From Saccharospirillum salsuginis (GTDB lineage Bacteria; Pseudomonadota; Gammaproteobacteria; Pseudomonadales; Natronospirillaceae), in assembly GCF_014651855.1 (NCBI RefSeq), contig NZ_BMXR01000009.1, positions 1 to 64,000 on the forward strand: a stretch of DNA of 64,000 nucleotides, given 5' to 3'. The translations under genes and the position numbers were made by a program. Positions 50,721-59,302 of the stretch are shown here, one piece after another; position 1 is the first letter of the stretch, and the number at the start of each line of letters is the position of its first letter. The notes under the pieces are model-generated. The model did not search any database. It was not told where the DNA came from and saw only the letters and a list, made by a program, of their open reading frames with translations.

Positions 50721-50825
50721 GATTCCCGGTAAACACAAAGACAGGTGCGCATCATGCCGTGCGCCGGTGACGTTTTGAAGGCTTGATTTGAGCGCCGCTC
50801 CCAGGGAGTGCCGGCATGTTGGGGG

Positions 50826-50943
50826 GTAGGGCAGAAGAGCGAGAGCGTTATCTGCCGTTGGGAGAAAACCGAGCCAAGGAGACATACACTGGCACAGCAA
50901 CCCGTGGACGGCAGATAACGGCCTTCGGCCTCTTCTGCCCTAC
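50826..50943. repeat. Palindromic repeat, family A (copy 6)
   Basis: GTAGGGCAGAAGAGCGAGAG paired with GCCTCTTCTGCCCTAC; inner TTATCTGCCG with CGGCAGATAA. Lies between the divergent lnt and the cyclic-nucleotide-binding gene; the remaining 50721-51071 has no gene. Confidence 0.85.
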
Positions 50944-51071
50944 ATCCACAACAACCTTCGGTGGCACGAATATAAGCCACCGCCCCTGGGGACGGTGGCA
51001 CATCCGGACAGGGAGCACTAAAGTACACAGGCAAACACAGTTTCAAAACACCAAGACGGACTATCCACCCG

Positions 51072-51749
51072 ATGAGAACCCTGGCCCTCAGCGACATCCC
51101 CGCCGTATCACTCGACGACCTCCTGTCCGGCATCTCCTTCTTTCGCGAATTGCGCGAGGTCGACCCCAAACAAGCCGACTTCCTGGCCACCTATGCCCGC
51201 ATCATGGCCGCCGAGCCCGGCGAAATCATCATCCACCACGGCGAAAACGACCCCGCCTTCTACTTCCTGCTGCGCGGACAACTGCTCGTCTACCCCGACG
51301 ACCACTCGACACAGGGCAAACCGCTCAACGTCATCACCCCCGGCCACATCTTCGGCGCCCTCGCCATGATCTGCCACGTCGACCGCACCGCCAGCATCGT
51401 CGCCGACCCGTCCGGCGGCGACGTCAAATTCGTCGCCATCGACGGCAGTGCCTTCGGCGAACTGAAAGACTATTCCCGCATCCGTCGGCACACCAAAATC
51501 CTCTTCTACCGCATGGTCGTCGCCAATACCCGGTGGAAACTCGAAGTCTACCGGATGCAACAACCCAACCACGTCATCAGCCGCGACATGCGCAAGGTTG
51601 AACTGTATCGGGGAGAACCGAACACCGACGAGGAACTCGAATCCCTGGCCCGTCAGGCGCAACAAATGACGGTTCTGTTGATGCGCTGGAATACGGTGTT
51701 TCAGGATGAGGGGTCGGATAGTGGAGTGAGTCCGATTCATACCGAGTAG
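51072..51749 (+). CDS. Cyclic-nucleotide-binding-domain protein without HTH
   Basis: 225 residues. Residues about 20-150 form a cNMP-binding barrel: PGEIIIHHGENDPAFYFLLR, then ITPGHIFGALAMICHVDRTA (the phosphate-binding cassette region, lacking the classic GELALL). The C-terminal 75 residues are helical (MRWNTVFQDE) with no recognisable helix-turn-helix, so it is not a CRP-type activator. Possibly a protein-protein signalling or regulatory subunit. ATG 51072 used. Codons are very GC/CGC-rich. Confidence 0.75.
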   Translation: MRTLALSDIPAVSLDDLLSGISFFRELREVDPKQADFLATYARIMAAEPGEIIIHHGENDPAFYFLLRGQLLVYPDDHSTQGKPLNVITPGHIFGALAMICHVDRTASIVADPSGGDVKFVAIDGSAFGELKDYSRIRRHTKILFYRMVVANTRWKLEVYRMQQPNHVISRDMRKVELYRGEPNTDEELESLARQAQQMTVLLMRWNTVFQDEGSDSGVSPIHTE

Positions 51750-51754
51750 ATTGC

Positions 51755-51807
51755 CCCTCTCCCTAGCCTACTCCCTCTCCCTAGCCCTCTCCCAGAGGGA
51801 GAGGGGA
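51755..51807. repeat. Family D repeat (copy 3)
   Basis: A direct half CCCCTCTCCCTAGCC followed by CTCCCTCTCCCTAGCCCTCT and CCCAGAGGGAGAGGGG. The hairpin CCCTCTCCC-AGA-GGGAGAGGG lies just after the cNMP gene and may serve as its terminator-like structure. Confidence 0.75.
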
Positions 51808-51839
51808 CTGTATGCAGCCATCGGATTGAGCAGCGGGTG

Positions 51840-51932
51840 CCGGGGTGTCTCATGAGGGGATGTCGGCAGCATGGATGCTGCCGCCAAGCCCCCATGGATG
51901 GGTTTACGGCGACCCCTCATGAGACACCCCGG
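51840..51932. repeat. Palindromic repeat, family C (copy 3)
   Basis: Outer arms CCGGGGTGTCTCATGAGGGG and CCCCTCATGAGACACCCCGG are exact inverses. Inner hairpin GGCAGCATGGATGCTGCC, then core AAGCCCCCATGGATGGGTTT. The rest of 51933-52054 likely holds the promoter of the next operon. Confidence 0.88.
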
Positions 51933-52054
51933 TAGCCGATGCGGATTTCAACCGTCTCATCATGACAGCTGTCACGATATTGTCCGGGATCATTAACCGA
52001 CCCCGCCCCCGCTGCTAAAGTGTCGCCATCATCTCCAATCGGAAGGACCAAACG

Positions 52055-52795
52055 ATGCGACACCTCCTGGCATGCCTCATGGCTATCCCACTTTTACTGA
52101 GCCCCGCGCTCGCCGAACAAAACGACCCCAAAGCCGTCGAACTGCTCGAACGCATCGACCAGCTGTATCAGCAGGACTCGGCGCACGCCACCCTGAGCAT
52201 GAACATTGTCACTCCCGACTACGAGCGCAGCCTCAAACTGGAATCCTGGTCCATCGGCCTCGACTACTCTCTTATTCGCGTCCTCGAACCGCGCAAGGAA
52301 CGCGGAGTCAGCACCCTCAAGCGTGAAAACGAAATGTGGAACTACCTGCCCAAGATCCGCAAGGTGGTTAAGGTTCCACCATCGATGATGATGAGCAGCT
52401 GGATGGGGTCCGACTTCACCAACGACGACCTGATGCGCGAAACCTCCTGGGTCGAGGAATACACCGTAACGCTGGAAGAGACCGACGACCTCTACATCCT
52501 CGATCTGACACCGAAGGAACAGACCGTTACCGTCTGGGGTCGTATGGAAGTGACCATCCGCCAATCCGACCTGTTGCCGGTCACCCAGAAATACTTCGAC
52601 GAAGACGGCAGCCTGAAGCGCGTCATGGAATTCAGCGACGTCACAACCTTCGACGACGTCACCCTGCCGGCAACCATGACGCTGATCCCGCAGGACGAGG
52701 AAGGGCATACCCGCATCACCTACGAAGCCCTGGAATTCAACGTCGATCTCGACGAATCCTTCTTCACCCTGCAAAACCTGCGCAAGCGCATTTGA
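52055..52795 (+). CDS. LolA-like outer-membrane lipoprotein-sorting protein
   Basis: 246 residues, exported (MRHLLACLMAIPLLLSPALA, cleavage before EQND). The mature part has the incomplete beta-barrel pattern of the LolA/LolB superfamily in its COG2834-like branch: SMNIVTPDYERSLKLESWSI, ENEMWNYLPKIRKVVKVPPS, and WMGSDFTNDDLMRE. It probably carries a lipid or lipoprotein across the periplasm for the ABC complex encoded immediately downstream (9-bp gap). It is distinct from canonical LolA. It heads a five-gene operon ending at 57176. Confidence 0.88.
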   Translation: MRHLLACLMAIPLLLSPALAEQNDPKAVELLERIDQLYQQDSAHATLSMNIVTPDYERSLKLESWSIGLDYSLIRVLEPRKERGVSTLKRENEMWNYLPKIRKVVKVPPSMMMSSWMGSDFTNDDLMRETSWVEEYTVTLEETDDLYILDLTPKEQTVTVWGRMEVTIRQSDLLPVTQKYFDEDGSLKRVMEFSDVTTFDDVTLPATMTLIPQDEEGHTRITYEALEFNVDLDESFFTLQNLRKRI

Positions 52796-52804
52796 GGACC
52801 GAGC

Positions 52805-54043
52805 ATGTTGATGCTGAAACTCGCCTTTCGCAATATCCTGCGGAACCGGCGACGCACCATCCTGACCATCCTGAGCATGTTCGGCGGCTATGTGCTGATG
52901 TCCGTCCAGCTCTCGGTGACCGAGGGCAGTTACGACCAGATGCTCGAGTTTTACACCAAGGACACGACCGGCCATGTGCAGATCACCACGCCCGGCTTTG
53001 TGGAGCGGCCGACGCTGTACAAATCCGTGCCGGTGTCCGAGGACATCATGAGCGCTTTGTCCGAACAGCCGGACGTACAGGCCGTCACCGCCCGCATCGA
53101 AAGCAGCGCTTTGGCGTACGGAGACACCAAGAGTTTTCCCGTGGAAGTGAAGGGCGTGCACCCCGGCCGGGAAGCGGATCTGTCGTACCTCGCCGACAAG
53201 GTGTCCGAGGGCGACTACCTGACCGGAGACCCGGACAGCGACGGTTATTATGAAGCCATGATCGGCGCCCAGGCGGCGCGCCAGTTGAACCTGGGCATCG
53301 GCGATGAGCTGGTGTTGATTTCACAGGGCGCCGACGGTTCGCTGGCGAACGATCTGTACCGAATCTCGGCCATTCTGGGACAGCCCGAGGATGCCGAAGC
53401 CCGGTGGGTAGTGTTGCCGCTGGCGGCGGCCCAGGCGTTTTATGTCATGCCCGGTGAAGCCCATCGACTCATCGTCCTGGGGCGGAATCATCACCAGGCC
53501 CGGACCCTGGAAACCCAATTGCAGAACTGGGTCGATAACCGATGGCCCGAGAGCGACTACCGGGCCACAGCCTGGCAGGACGTCGCCAAAGATTTCTACC
53601 GCACCATGCAAGCCGATAAGGAAGGCGGCCAGGTGACGCTGTATATCCTGGTGTTTCTGGTGTGCATCGGCGTGCTCAACACTGTGTTGATGTCGGTGAT
53701 GGAACGCACCGGGGAGTTCGGTGTACTCAAGGCGATCGGCACCTCGCCGTCGCGATTGTTCTGGTTGATTGTGCTCGAAACCCTGGTGCTGGCGTTCTCC
53801 GCCTGTGTGATCGGCGTCCTGGCCGCCTGGCCGATCAATGCTTGGTTCACGGCCGTGGGCATCGAGATGGCCGAGCCGATGGAGATTTCCGGCATCGTGT
53901 TTTCGCACTACAAAGGCCAACTGTCGTGGTATGTCTTTGCCTACCCGGCCGTGGTCATTCTGCTGGCGGCTGTGATCATCGCGCTGATGCCCGGCTTGCG
54001 GGCGGCGCGCATTGTACCGGTTGACGCGATGAGGACTCTGTAA
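52805..54043 (+). CDS. FtsX/LolE-family ABC permease, first copy
   Basis: 412 residues with four membrane segments in the MacB/FtsX topology: TM1 near the start (RNILRNRRRTILTILSMFGG), a periplasmic domain of about 220 residues, then three C-terminal segments (LYILVFLVCIGVLNTVLMSV; LFWLIVLETLVLAFSACVIG; YVFAYPAVVILLAAVIIALM). Similar to LolC/LolE. It shares its last base with the next start (TAATG), so the two permeases are made together, presumably as a heterodimer. Confidence 0.92.
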   Translation: MLMLKLAFRNILRNRRRTILTILSMFGGYVLMSVQLSVTEGSYDQMLEFYTKDTTGHVQITTPGFVERPTLYKSVPVSEDIMSALSEQPDVQAVTARIESSALAYGDTKSFPVEVKGVHPGREADLSYLADKVSEGDYLTGDPDSDGYYEAMIGAQAARQLNLGIGDELVLISQGADGSLANDLYRISAILGQPEDAEARWVVLPLAAAQAFYVMPGEAHRLIVLGRNHHQARTLETQLQNWVDNRWPESDYRATAWQDVAKDFYRTMQADKEGGQVTLYILVFLVCIGVLNTVLMSVMERTGEFGVLKAIGTSPSRLFWLIVLETLVLAFSACVIGVLAAWPINAWFTAVGIEMAEPMEISGIVFSHYKGQLSWYVFAYPAVVILLAAVIIALMPGLRAARIVPVDAMRTL

Positions 54044-55269
54044 TGGGACTGACCTGGCGACTGGCGCTGCGCAACCTGATGCGCAACAAGCGCCGTACCT
54101 TTTTAACGGCCATGATCATCAGCCTGAGCCTGACGGCGTTGATATTGACCGATGCGTTTATCGAAGGCATGTCGGATGCCATGGTCCGTTCGGCCACCCG
54201 GCTGTATTCGGGCGATGCGCAAATTCACCATCGCGATTATCTGGCGCAACGGGAAGAGTCTCTGGCGATCGACCCGGATCCGTTTCTGGAAAAACTGACG
54301 CAGGAAACCGACGTTTCCGGCTATGCGCCCCGGGTGCTGGCCTTCGGCATGATCTCCAGTGCGGCCAACAACCGGGCGATACAGGTCTCCGGCATCGACC
54401 CGGACCGGGAGGCGACGGTATCGAAGTTACGCGGCGCGATCCGGGACGGTAACTATCTGGATTCCGATGGACCGCGCACGCAGATCCTCATCGGCAGCCG
54501 CCTGGCGGATCTGCTGGAGGTCGAACTCGGCGATCGCATCGTGGTGTCGGTGAACAATCAGGACACCCAGGGCGCCGAGCAGCAGCTGTTTCGCGTCAGT
54601 GGCATCTTTCACTTCAATGCGCGTGCCCTGGATGAAAACACGGCTTTTGTGTTGTTGCCCCGATTGCAGGAGATGATGGGCCTCGGCGAGTCGGTTCACG
54701 AGATCGCGTTCAATTTCGAAGAGGCGAACCAGGCCACCCAAACCGACCGACCGATCTGGTCCCGGTTGTCGACCGACACGGCCGTCGCTCAGGGGTGGAC
54801 CGAATTGATGCCGCAGTTGGCGACCATGTTGCAGTTATCCAACAGCAGCACGCTGATCGCCGCTGTCATCCTGTTTATCCTGGCCGGCCTTGGTGTCATC
54901 AACGGCATGTTCATGTCGATCTACGAGCGGACCTATGAATTTGGTGTGTTGCTGGCCATCGGGACCCGGCGTACCAGTATTTTCCGACTGATTCTGGCGG
55001 AAGGACTGGTGTTGGCGGTAGGCGCTATCACGATCGGGGCGATTCTGGGGGTTGTCGTAACCGCCACCATGGCGGCCGTCGGTATCGACTACGGCAACAT
55101 GGAAATCTCCGGCGTCAGCATCGCCGAGGTCATTCGACCCGAGTACCACATCAATCAATACACAGTGCTGCCGGTCTGGGTGCTGATCATGACCCTGATC
55201 GCCTGTGTTTATCCGGCCGTTCACGCGGCGCGCATTGTGCCGGCCCACGCCCTGCATAAAAGCCTGTAA
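54043..55269 (+). CDS. FtsX/LolE-family ABC permease, second copy
   Basis: 408 residues with the same MacB/FtsX layout as its upstream neighbour (RNLMRNKRRTFLTAMIISLS; then LIAAVILFILAGLGVINGMF; IFRLILAEGLVLAVGAITIG; LPVWVLIMTLIACVYPAVHA). The two differ clearly in the periplasmic domain, as LolC and LolE do. Start ATG overlaps the upstream TAA. It forms an exporter or extractor with the ATPase encoded 10 bp downstream. Confidence 0.92.
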   Translation: MGLTWRLALRNLMRNKRRTFLTAMIISLSLTALILTDAFIEGMSDAMVRSATRLYSGDAQIHHRDYLAQREESLAIDPDPFLEKLTQETDVSGYAPRVLAFGMISSAANNRAIQVSGIDPDREATVSKLRGAIRDGNYLDSDGPRTQILIGSRLADLLEVELGDRIVVSVNNQDTQGAEQQLFRVSGIFHFNARALDENTAFVLLPRLQEMMGLGESVHEIAFNFEEANQATQTDRPIWSRLSTDTAVAQGWTELMPQLATMLQLSNSSTLIAAVILFILAGLGVINGMFMSIYERTYEFGVLLAIGTRRTSIFRLILAEGLVLAVGAITIGAILGVVVTATMAAVGIDYGNMEISGVSIAEVIRPEYHINQYTVLPVWVLIMTLIACVYPAVHAARIVPAHALHKSL

Positions 55270-55279
55270 GGAGAATGGA

Positions 55280-55969
55280 ATGAACCCTGTTATCGAAACC
55301 CGTCAGGCCAGTCGGCATTACGGCGAAGGCGACACCCTGGTCAAAGCTCTGGACGAGGTGAGTCTGCAGATTCAACCCGGAGAATTCACCGCCATTGTCG
55401 GTCCGTCCGGGTCCGGTAAATCGACCTTGTTGCAACTGGTCGGCGGCCTGGACATCCCCTCCGAAGGCTCGATTCACCTGAGCGGCAAAGCCATTTCGCA
55501 GATGAGCGGTCGTGAGCTGTCGGACTTTCGCCGCGATCACATCGGCTTTATTTTTCAGGCGTATAACCTGATTCCGGTGCTGACCGCGGCCGAGAACTGT
55601 GAATACATCATGCTACTGCAGGGCATCGCCGAAAAAGAGCGCCGCGAACGGGTGCGGGCCATGCTCGAACGCGTCGGGCTCGGCGGCAAGGAAAACCGGC
55701 GACCGAATCAGTTGTCCGGCGGCCAGCAACAGCGTGTCGCCGTGGCGCGGGCCATGGTCAGTCAGCCGGACATCATTCTGGCGGACGAACCGACCGCCAA
55801 CCTGGATTCGCAAACCGGGGCGGATTTGCTCGACATGATGCACGAGCTTAACCGCAAGGAAGGCATGACCTTTGTGTTTTCCACCCACGACCCGATGATC
55901 ATGGAGCGCGCCACACGCCTCGTGCATCTTCGCGACGGACGCATCGAACAGGAGGAACACCGTGCGTAG
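55280..55969 (+). CDS. LolD/MacB-type ABC ATPase
   Basis: 229 residues. Walker A VGPSGSGKSTLLQLVGGLD, Q-loop IGFIFQAYNLIPVLTAAEN, signature QLSGGQQQRVAVARAMV, Walker B IILADEPTANLDSQTG, and STHDPMIMERA as H-loop are all intact. It matches LolD/MacB ATPases that power FtsX-fold permeases by mechanotransmission. AAGGAGAATGGA precedes ATG 55280, an ideal site. It overlaps the last gene of the operon by 8 bp. Confidence 0.95.
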   Translation: MNPVIETRQASRHYGEGDTLVKALDEVSLQIQPGEFTAIVGPSGSGKSTLLQLVGGLDIPSEGSIHLSGKAISQMSGRELSDFRRDHIGFIFQAYNLIPVLTAAENCEYIMLLQGIAEKERRERVRAMLERVGLGGKENRRPNQLSGGQQQRVAVARAMVSQPDIILADEPTANLDSQTGADLLDMMHELNRKEGMTFVFSTHDPMIMERATRLVHLRDGRIEQEEHRA

Positions 55970-57176
55970 CTTCCAGTTGATGGCCTGCATCCTGGTCTTG
56001 TTCACGTTAATGGCCGGGCGCGTATGCCAGGCCGACAGCGACCTGTGGTTCGATGTCTCCGCCGGTGGCGACGCCATCGGCTACCCGCAACCCGAGGGAT
56101 TGCCCGAAGCGCAAATGCCCCCGGCCTGGGCGGTGGACGAGCACCTCGAAGGGCGCATTAATTATTCCTATTTTCCGGGGCCGGACAGTGAACTGACGGT
56201 GCAATACGGATTGGAACAACGCTGGCGTCTGGCCCAGGACGAGGGCAGCACCGAGCTCGCCAGCGCCCTACAACCCGGCGGCGCCGACTTTCGGACGTGG
56301 GACCTGGATTCGGAGCTGGTCGAGTCCGACGACGGTGACTTCGCCGTGTATCAGAACCTGGACCGGCTCTATGGCTTGTTTTATACGCCCGCGGGTACGG
56401 TGACCGTCGGTCGTCAGGCGATCAGCTTCGGTCTGGCCAAGGTGTTTTCTCCGGTGGATGTGGTGTTGCCGTCCGGCATTCGCGCTCAAGAGCCCAGTTA
56501 CCGCCCCGGCGTCGACGCCGCCCGCTGGCTGGTGCCGTTCGGAGCGGTCAGCGAGTTGGATCTCGGCTGGGTGGCCGGTGACGATAACCTGTTGTTCGCT
56601 CGCGGTTACAGCACCATCGATGTCTGGACACTCGAAGCCACCGCCATCGAGTTGAACAGCTCGAACTATTTGTTCGGCTTCGGCGCCCAGACCGCACTCG
56701 GAAGCTGGGGTGTCTGGCAGGAACTGGCCTGGCTCGATGGCGAGGATGATGAAGGCGTGCGTTTGACCTTGGGGGTCGATCAGCAAATCCTCGGCGATGT
56801 CTACGTGGTGGCGGAATACCATTACAACGGGCTGGGCGACGACGGCGGACCCTATTCCCAGGTGACCGATCCGGGGGTGTTTTACCGGAAGGGTATGGTC
56901 GTGCCCTGGGGGCGGCATTATGCCAGTGTACAGGCCAGTAACCCGCTGACGCCTCTGGTTCAGGGGCAGGTGGGAACGACGATCAACCTGTCGGATGGAT
57001 CGGCGTTGTCGACGGTGGCTGTGGATTGGAGCTTGTCGAACAACAGCGGTTTGAAGGTCGGCGTCGAATGGCCCTGGGGGGCGGAGCCGGTGATTGACGG
57101 TCAGGTGCCGGAGGTGGAAGAGGAATTCGGGGTGTATCCCAGTCGAATTACGGTAAACTGGTCGACCGTTTTTTAA
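55962..57176 (+). CDS. Exported, probably beta-barrel protein at the end of the LolCDE-like operon
   Basis: 404 residues, with a signal peptide (FQLMACILVLFTLMAGRVCQA). The mature sequence alternates hydrophobic and polar residues with many aromatic pairs (INYSYFPGPDSELTVQYGLE; DIWTLE-like strands; VYVVAEYHYNGLGDDGG) and ends with ITVNWSTVF, a terminal aromatic typical of outer-membrane barrels. Alone it would be called a porin-like protein; in this operon it may receive or use the transported molecule. GTG 55962 start, coupled to the ATPase gene. Confidence 0.75.
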   Translation: MRSFQLMACILVLFTLMAGRVCQADSDLWFDVSAGGDAIGYPQPEGLPEAQMPPAWAVDEHLEGRINYSYFPGPDSELTVQYGLEQRWRLAQDEGSTELASALQPGGADFRTWDLDSELVESDDGDFAVYQNLDRLYGLFYTPAGTVTVGRQAISFGLAKVFSPVDVVLPSGIRAQEPSYRPGVDAARWLVPFGAVSELDLGWVAGDDNLLFARGYSTIDVWTLEATAIELNSSNYLFGFGAQTALGSWGVWQELAWLDGEDDEGVRLTLGVDQQILGDVYVVAEYHYNGLGDDGGPYSQVTDPGVFYRKGMVVPWGRHYASVQASNPLTPLVQGQVGTTINLSDGSALSTVAVDWSLSNNSGLKVGVEWPWGAEPVIDGQVPEVEEEFGVYPSRITVNWSTVF

Positions 57177-57265
57177 TTTGGTGTTGTTTCAGGAATCCGT
57201 GCTGGCATCAGATCACTGAACCACAGCGTTAGAGCGACTGTTTAATCGTTGGTTTTCGTTAGATA

Positions 57266-57367
57266 GTAGGTTGGATTAGCCGAAGGCGTAATCCAACTCT
57301 TTTGCCAGGAGGTAGTCATTCGGCACCGTAGTCATGTTGGATTACGCCTTCGGCTAATCCAACCTAC
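57266..57367. repeat. Palindromic repeat, family F
   Basis: A 32-bp arm (57266-57297, GTAGGTTGGATTAGCCGAAG...) and its exact inverse (57336-57367) separated by 38 bp. Sequences of this GTAGGTTGGATTA type recur in many proteobacterial genomes. Only copy in this window. Together with the next repeat it fills 57177-57558, where I see no gene. Confidence 0.85.
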
Positions 57368-57390
57368 CCGCTAGAGGCTAGCTCCGGATA

Positions 57391-57499
57391 CCGGGTGAAC
57401 CTATTCGGGGATGTCGTCCGCCAGGAAGGCGGCCGTCAAGCCCCCATGGATGGGTTCACGGCGAGCGATGTGTCGCACCACCCGAATAGGTTCACCCGG
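57391..57499. repeat. Palindromic repeat, family C (copy 4)
   Basis: Outer arms CCGGGTGAACCTATTCGGG and CCCGAATAGGTTCACCCGG pair exactly; inner hairpin CCGCCAGGAAGGCGG; core AAGCCCCCATGGATGGGTTC. Confidence 0.88.
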
Positions 57500-57558
57500 T
57501 AGCCGGGGCGGGTTTGGGCACAAGGTTTAATAATCGAAACGTCAGCAAGAGAGTTTTC

Positions 57559-57963
57559 ATGTTCAAAGACTGGGAAAAAGCAGAGAAGGGCACCCGACTG
57601 CCTCTGGAAACAGTGCTGGATGCGCTGAAATACAACGCCGACGGTTTGGTGCCGGCCATTGCTCAACAGCATGACACGGGTGAAGTGTTGATGATGGCGT
57701 GGATGAATCGGGCGTCGATTGAGGAGACGCTGGAGACGGGGCAGGTGTGTTATTGGTCCCGGTCCCGGCAGACCTATTGGCGCAAGGGGGAGAGTTCGGG
57801 GCATCGGCAGCGGTTGAAGTCGCTGAAGATCGATTGCGATGGCGATACGCTGTTGTTGCAGGTCGATCAGCAAGGGCCCGCCTGCCACACCAATCGTCGG
57901 GATTGCTTCTACTTCGAGGCGGATTCGAATGGGGTGACGGTGACGGCCGATCCCGTTAAATGA
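57559..57963 (+). CDS. hisI: Phosphoribosyl-AMP cyclohydrolase
   Basis: 134 residues, single-domain HisI. NADGLVPAIAQQHDTGEVLM, MAWMNRASIEETLETGQVCY and WSRSRQTYWRKGESSGHRQ are family signatures. The metal-binding DCDGDTLLLQVDQ-type loop (IDCDGDTLL) and CHTNRRDCFY with its cysteines are present. It opens the adenine ring of phosphoribosyl-AMP in histidine synthesis. No other his gene is near and hisE is not fused to it. ATG 57559 has AAGAGAG upstream. Confidence 0.95.
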   Translation: MFKDWEKAEKGTRLPLETVLDALKYNADGLVPAIAQQHDTGEVLMMAWMNRASIEETLETGQVCYWSRSRQTYWRKGESSGHRQRLKSLKIDCDGDTLLLQVDQQGPACHTNRRDCFYFEADSNGVTVTADPVK

Positions 57964-58126
57964 GCCGATGATCTCGACGATCTGGCTTCTCTCGAATTCC
58001 CGAATCCGATCCGGGTTGGTTAGGAGCGTTCATTTCCCGGAACAGTGGGTTCCGGTTCCAGCCAGATGTGCGGTCGCATAACGCGGTAGGATGCCGACCC
58101 TCTGAATCGTCCGTATAGGAATCCCC

Positions 58127-59005
58127 ATGTCAGGTGTTGATACATTTCGGTTGGTGTTGCTGTCCACGCTGTGGGGCATGTCGTTCCTGTTCATGCGCGT
58201 GGCGTCGCCAGAGTTCGGCGCCGTGCCACTGGTTATGGTCCGTATGGGCGTCGCGGCGCTGGTGTTGTTGCCGTTGTTTACCGTGGCGCGGTATCGGCAG
58301 TTGTTCTGGCAGCACAAGGGCTCGCTGGCCATTTTGTCGGTCACCAATCACGTTATTCCCTTCAGTTTGCTGGCCTACGCGACCCTGAGTCTTGAAGCCG
58401 GTTTTACCTCACTGATCAACGCCACCACACCGATATTCACGGCTCTGATCGGCATGGCCGCGTTCGCCACGCCCATCACCCGGCAGCAATACTTCGGGCT
58501 CGCCATCGCCTTCTTCGGCGTCTATGTGCTCTCCGCCAACCGACTCGACTTCTCCACCGGCGGTGATGGTTGGTCGATTCTGGCCACAATGGGCGCGACC
58601 TTTTTCTACGGCATCGCCGGTAATTTTTCCAAGGCGCGGCTGTCGCATTTGCCAATTCGAGTAGTGGCCGGCGGCAGTGTGTTGATTTCGGGGTTGATAC
58701 TGTCCATCCCCGGCTTCCTGTTCTGGCCCGAGACCATGCCGTCCACGCAAGGGTGGTTGAATGCGTTGGCCTTGGCTGTGCTGAGTACCGCGTTCGCGTT
58801 CTTTTTGTATTTTCAGTTGCTGGCCAGTGCCGGCGCGACGGCTACTTCAACCGTGACCTTTCTGGTGCCGGTGAGTGCCTTGATTTGGGGGTATCTCATT
58901 CTGGGCGAGGTATTGAGTCTGCAGGTGATCGCGGGGATGGCGATAACCCTGGTGGGGACGGCGATTACGACGCGGATTTTGAGGTTCAAGCGGTTGGATC
59001 GGTAG
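58127..59005 (+). CDS. EamA-family (DMT) exporter
   Basis: 292 residues with ten membrane segments in two EamA halves: LVLLSTLWGMSFLFMRVASP at the start, FTSLINATTPIFTALIGMAA mid-way, then WSILATMGATFFYGIAGNFS and TVTFLVPVSALIWGYLILGE in the second half. DMT exporters of this type move amino acids or other metabolites out of the cell; the substrate is not readable. It is a single gene with a short GC-rich leader. Confidence 0.9.
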   Translation: MSGVDTFRLVLLSTLWGMSFLFMRVASPEFGAVPLVMVRMGVAALVLLPLFTVARYRQLFWQHKGSLAILSVTNHVIPFSLLAYATLSLEAGFTSLINATTPIFTALIGMAAFATPITRQQYFGLAIAFFGVYVLSANRLDFSTGGDGWSILATMGATFFYGIAGNFSKARLSHLPIRVVAGGSVLISGLILSIPGFLFWPETMPSTQGWLNALALAVLSTAFAFFLYFQLLASAGATATSTVTFLVPVSALIWGYLILGEVLSLQVIAGMAITLVGTAITTRILRFKRLDR

Positions 59006-59110
59006 GTCGGCAATAGTTCGAGCGACCGATATCGGAGGTGCTTGACCGAGTAGGGCGACGTTTAGGTCACCATTGATGTTTAATCGGTATTTATTGTGCC
59101 GCGGTCGAAA

Positions 59111-59133
59111 TGGTGGGCGATGCCCACCCTACG
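59111..59133. repeat. Family E hairpin (copy 3)
   Basis: TGGTGGGCGATGCCCACCCT then ACG: the GTGGGC...GCCCAC hairpin, same as at 44601-44627. Confidence 0.75.
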
Positions 59134-59167
59134 TATGAAATAGCCAGCGTTGGCAAAAATGTGAGCG

Positions 59168-59276
59168 CCGGGTGCCAGGGGTGTCCCAGCCGGGGAAGTC
59201 CGCAGCAGGGATGCTGCGGTCTAGTCTCCATGGATGGATTCACGACGGCCCCGGATGGGACACCCCTGGCACCCGG
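59168..59276. repeat. Palindromic repeat, family C (copy 5)
   Basis: Outer arms CCGGGTGCCAGGGGTGTCCC and GGGACACCCCTGGCACCCGG pair exactly; inner hairpin CCGCAGCAGGGATGCTGCGG; core CTCCATGGATGGATTCAC. It lies 27 bp from the stop of the citrate-synthase gene. Confidence 0.88.
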
Positions 59277-59302
59277 TGCGGACCACAGGCATAAAATGCA
59301 AC

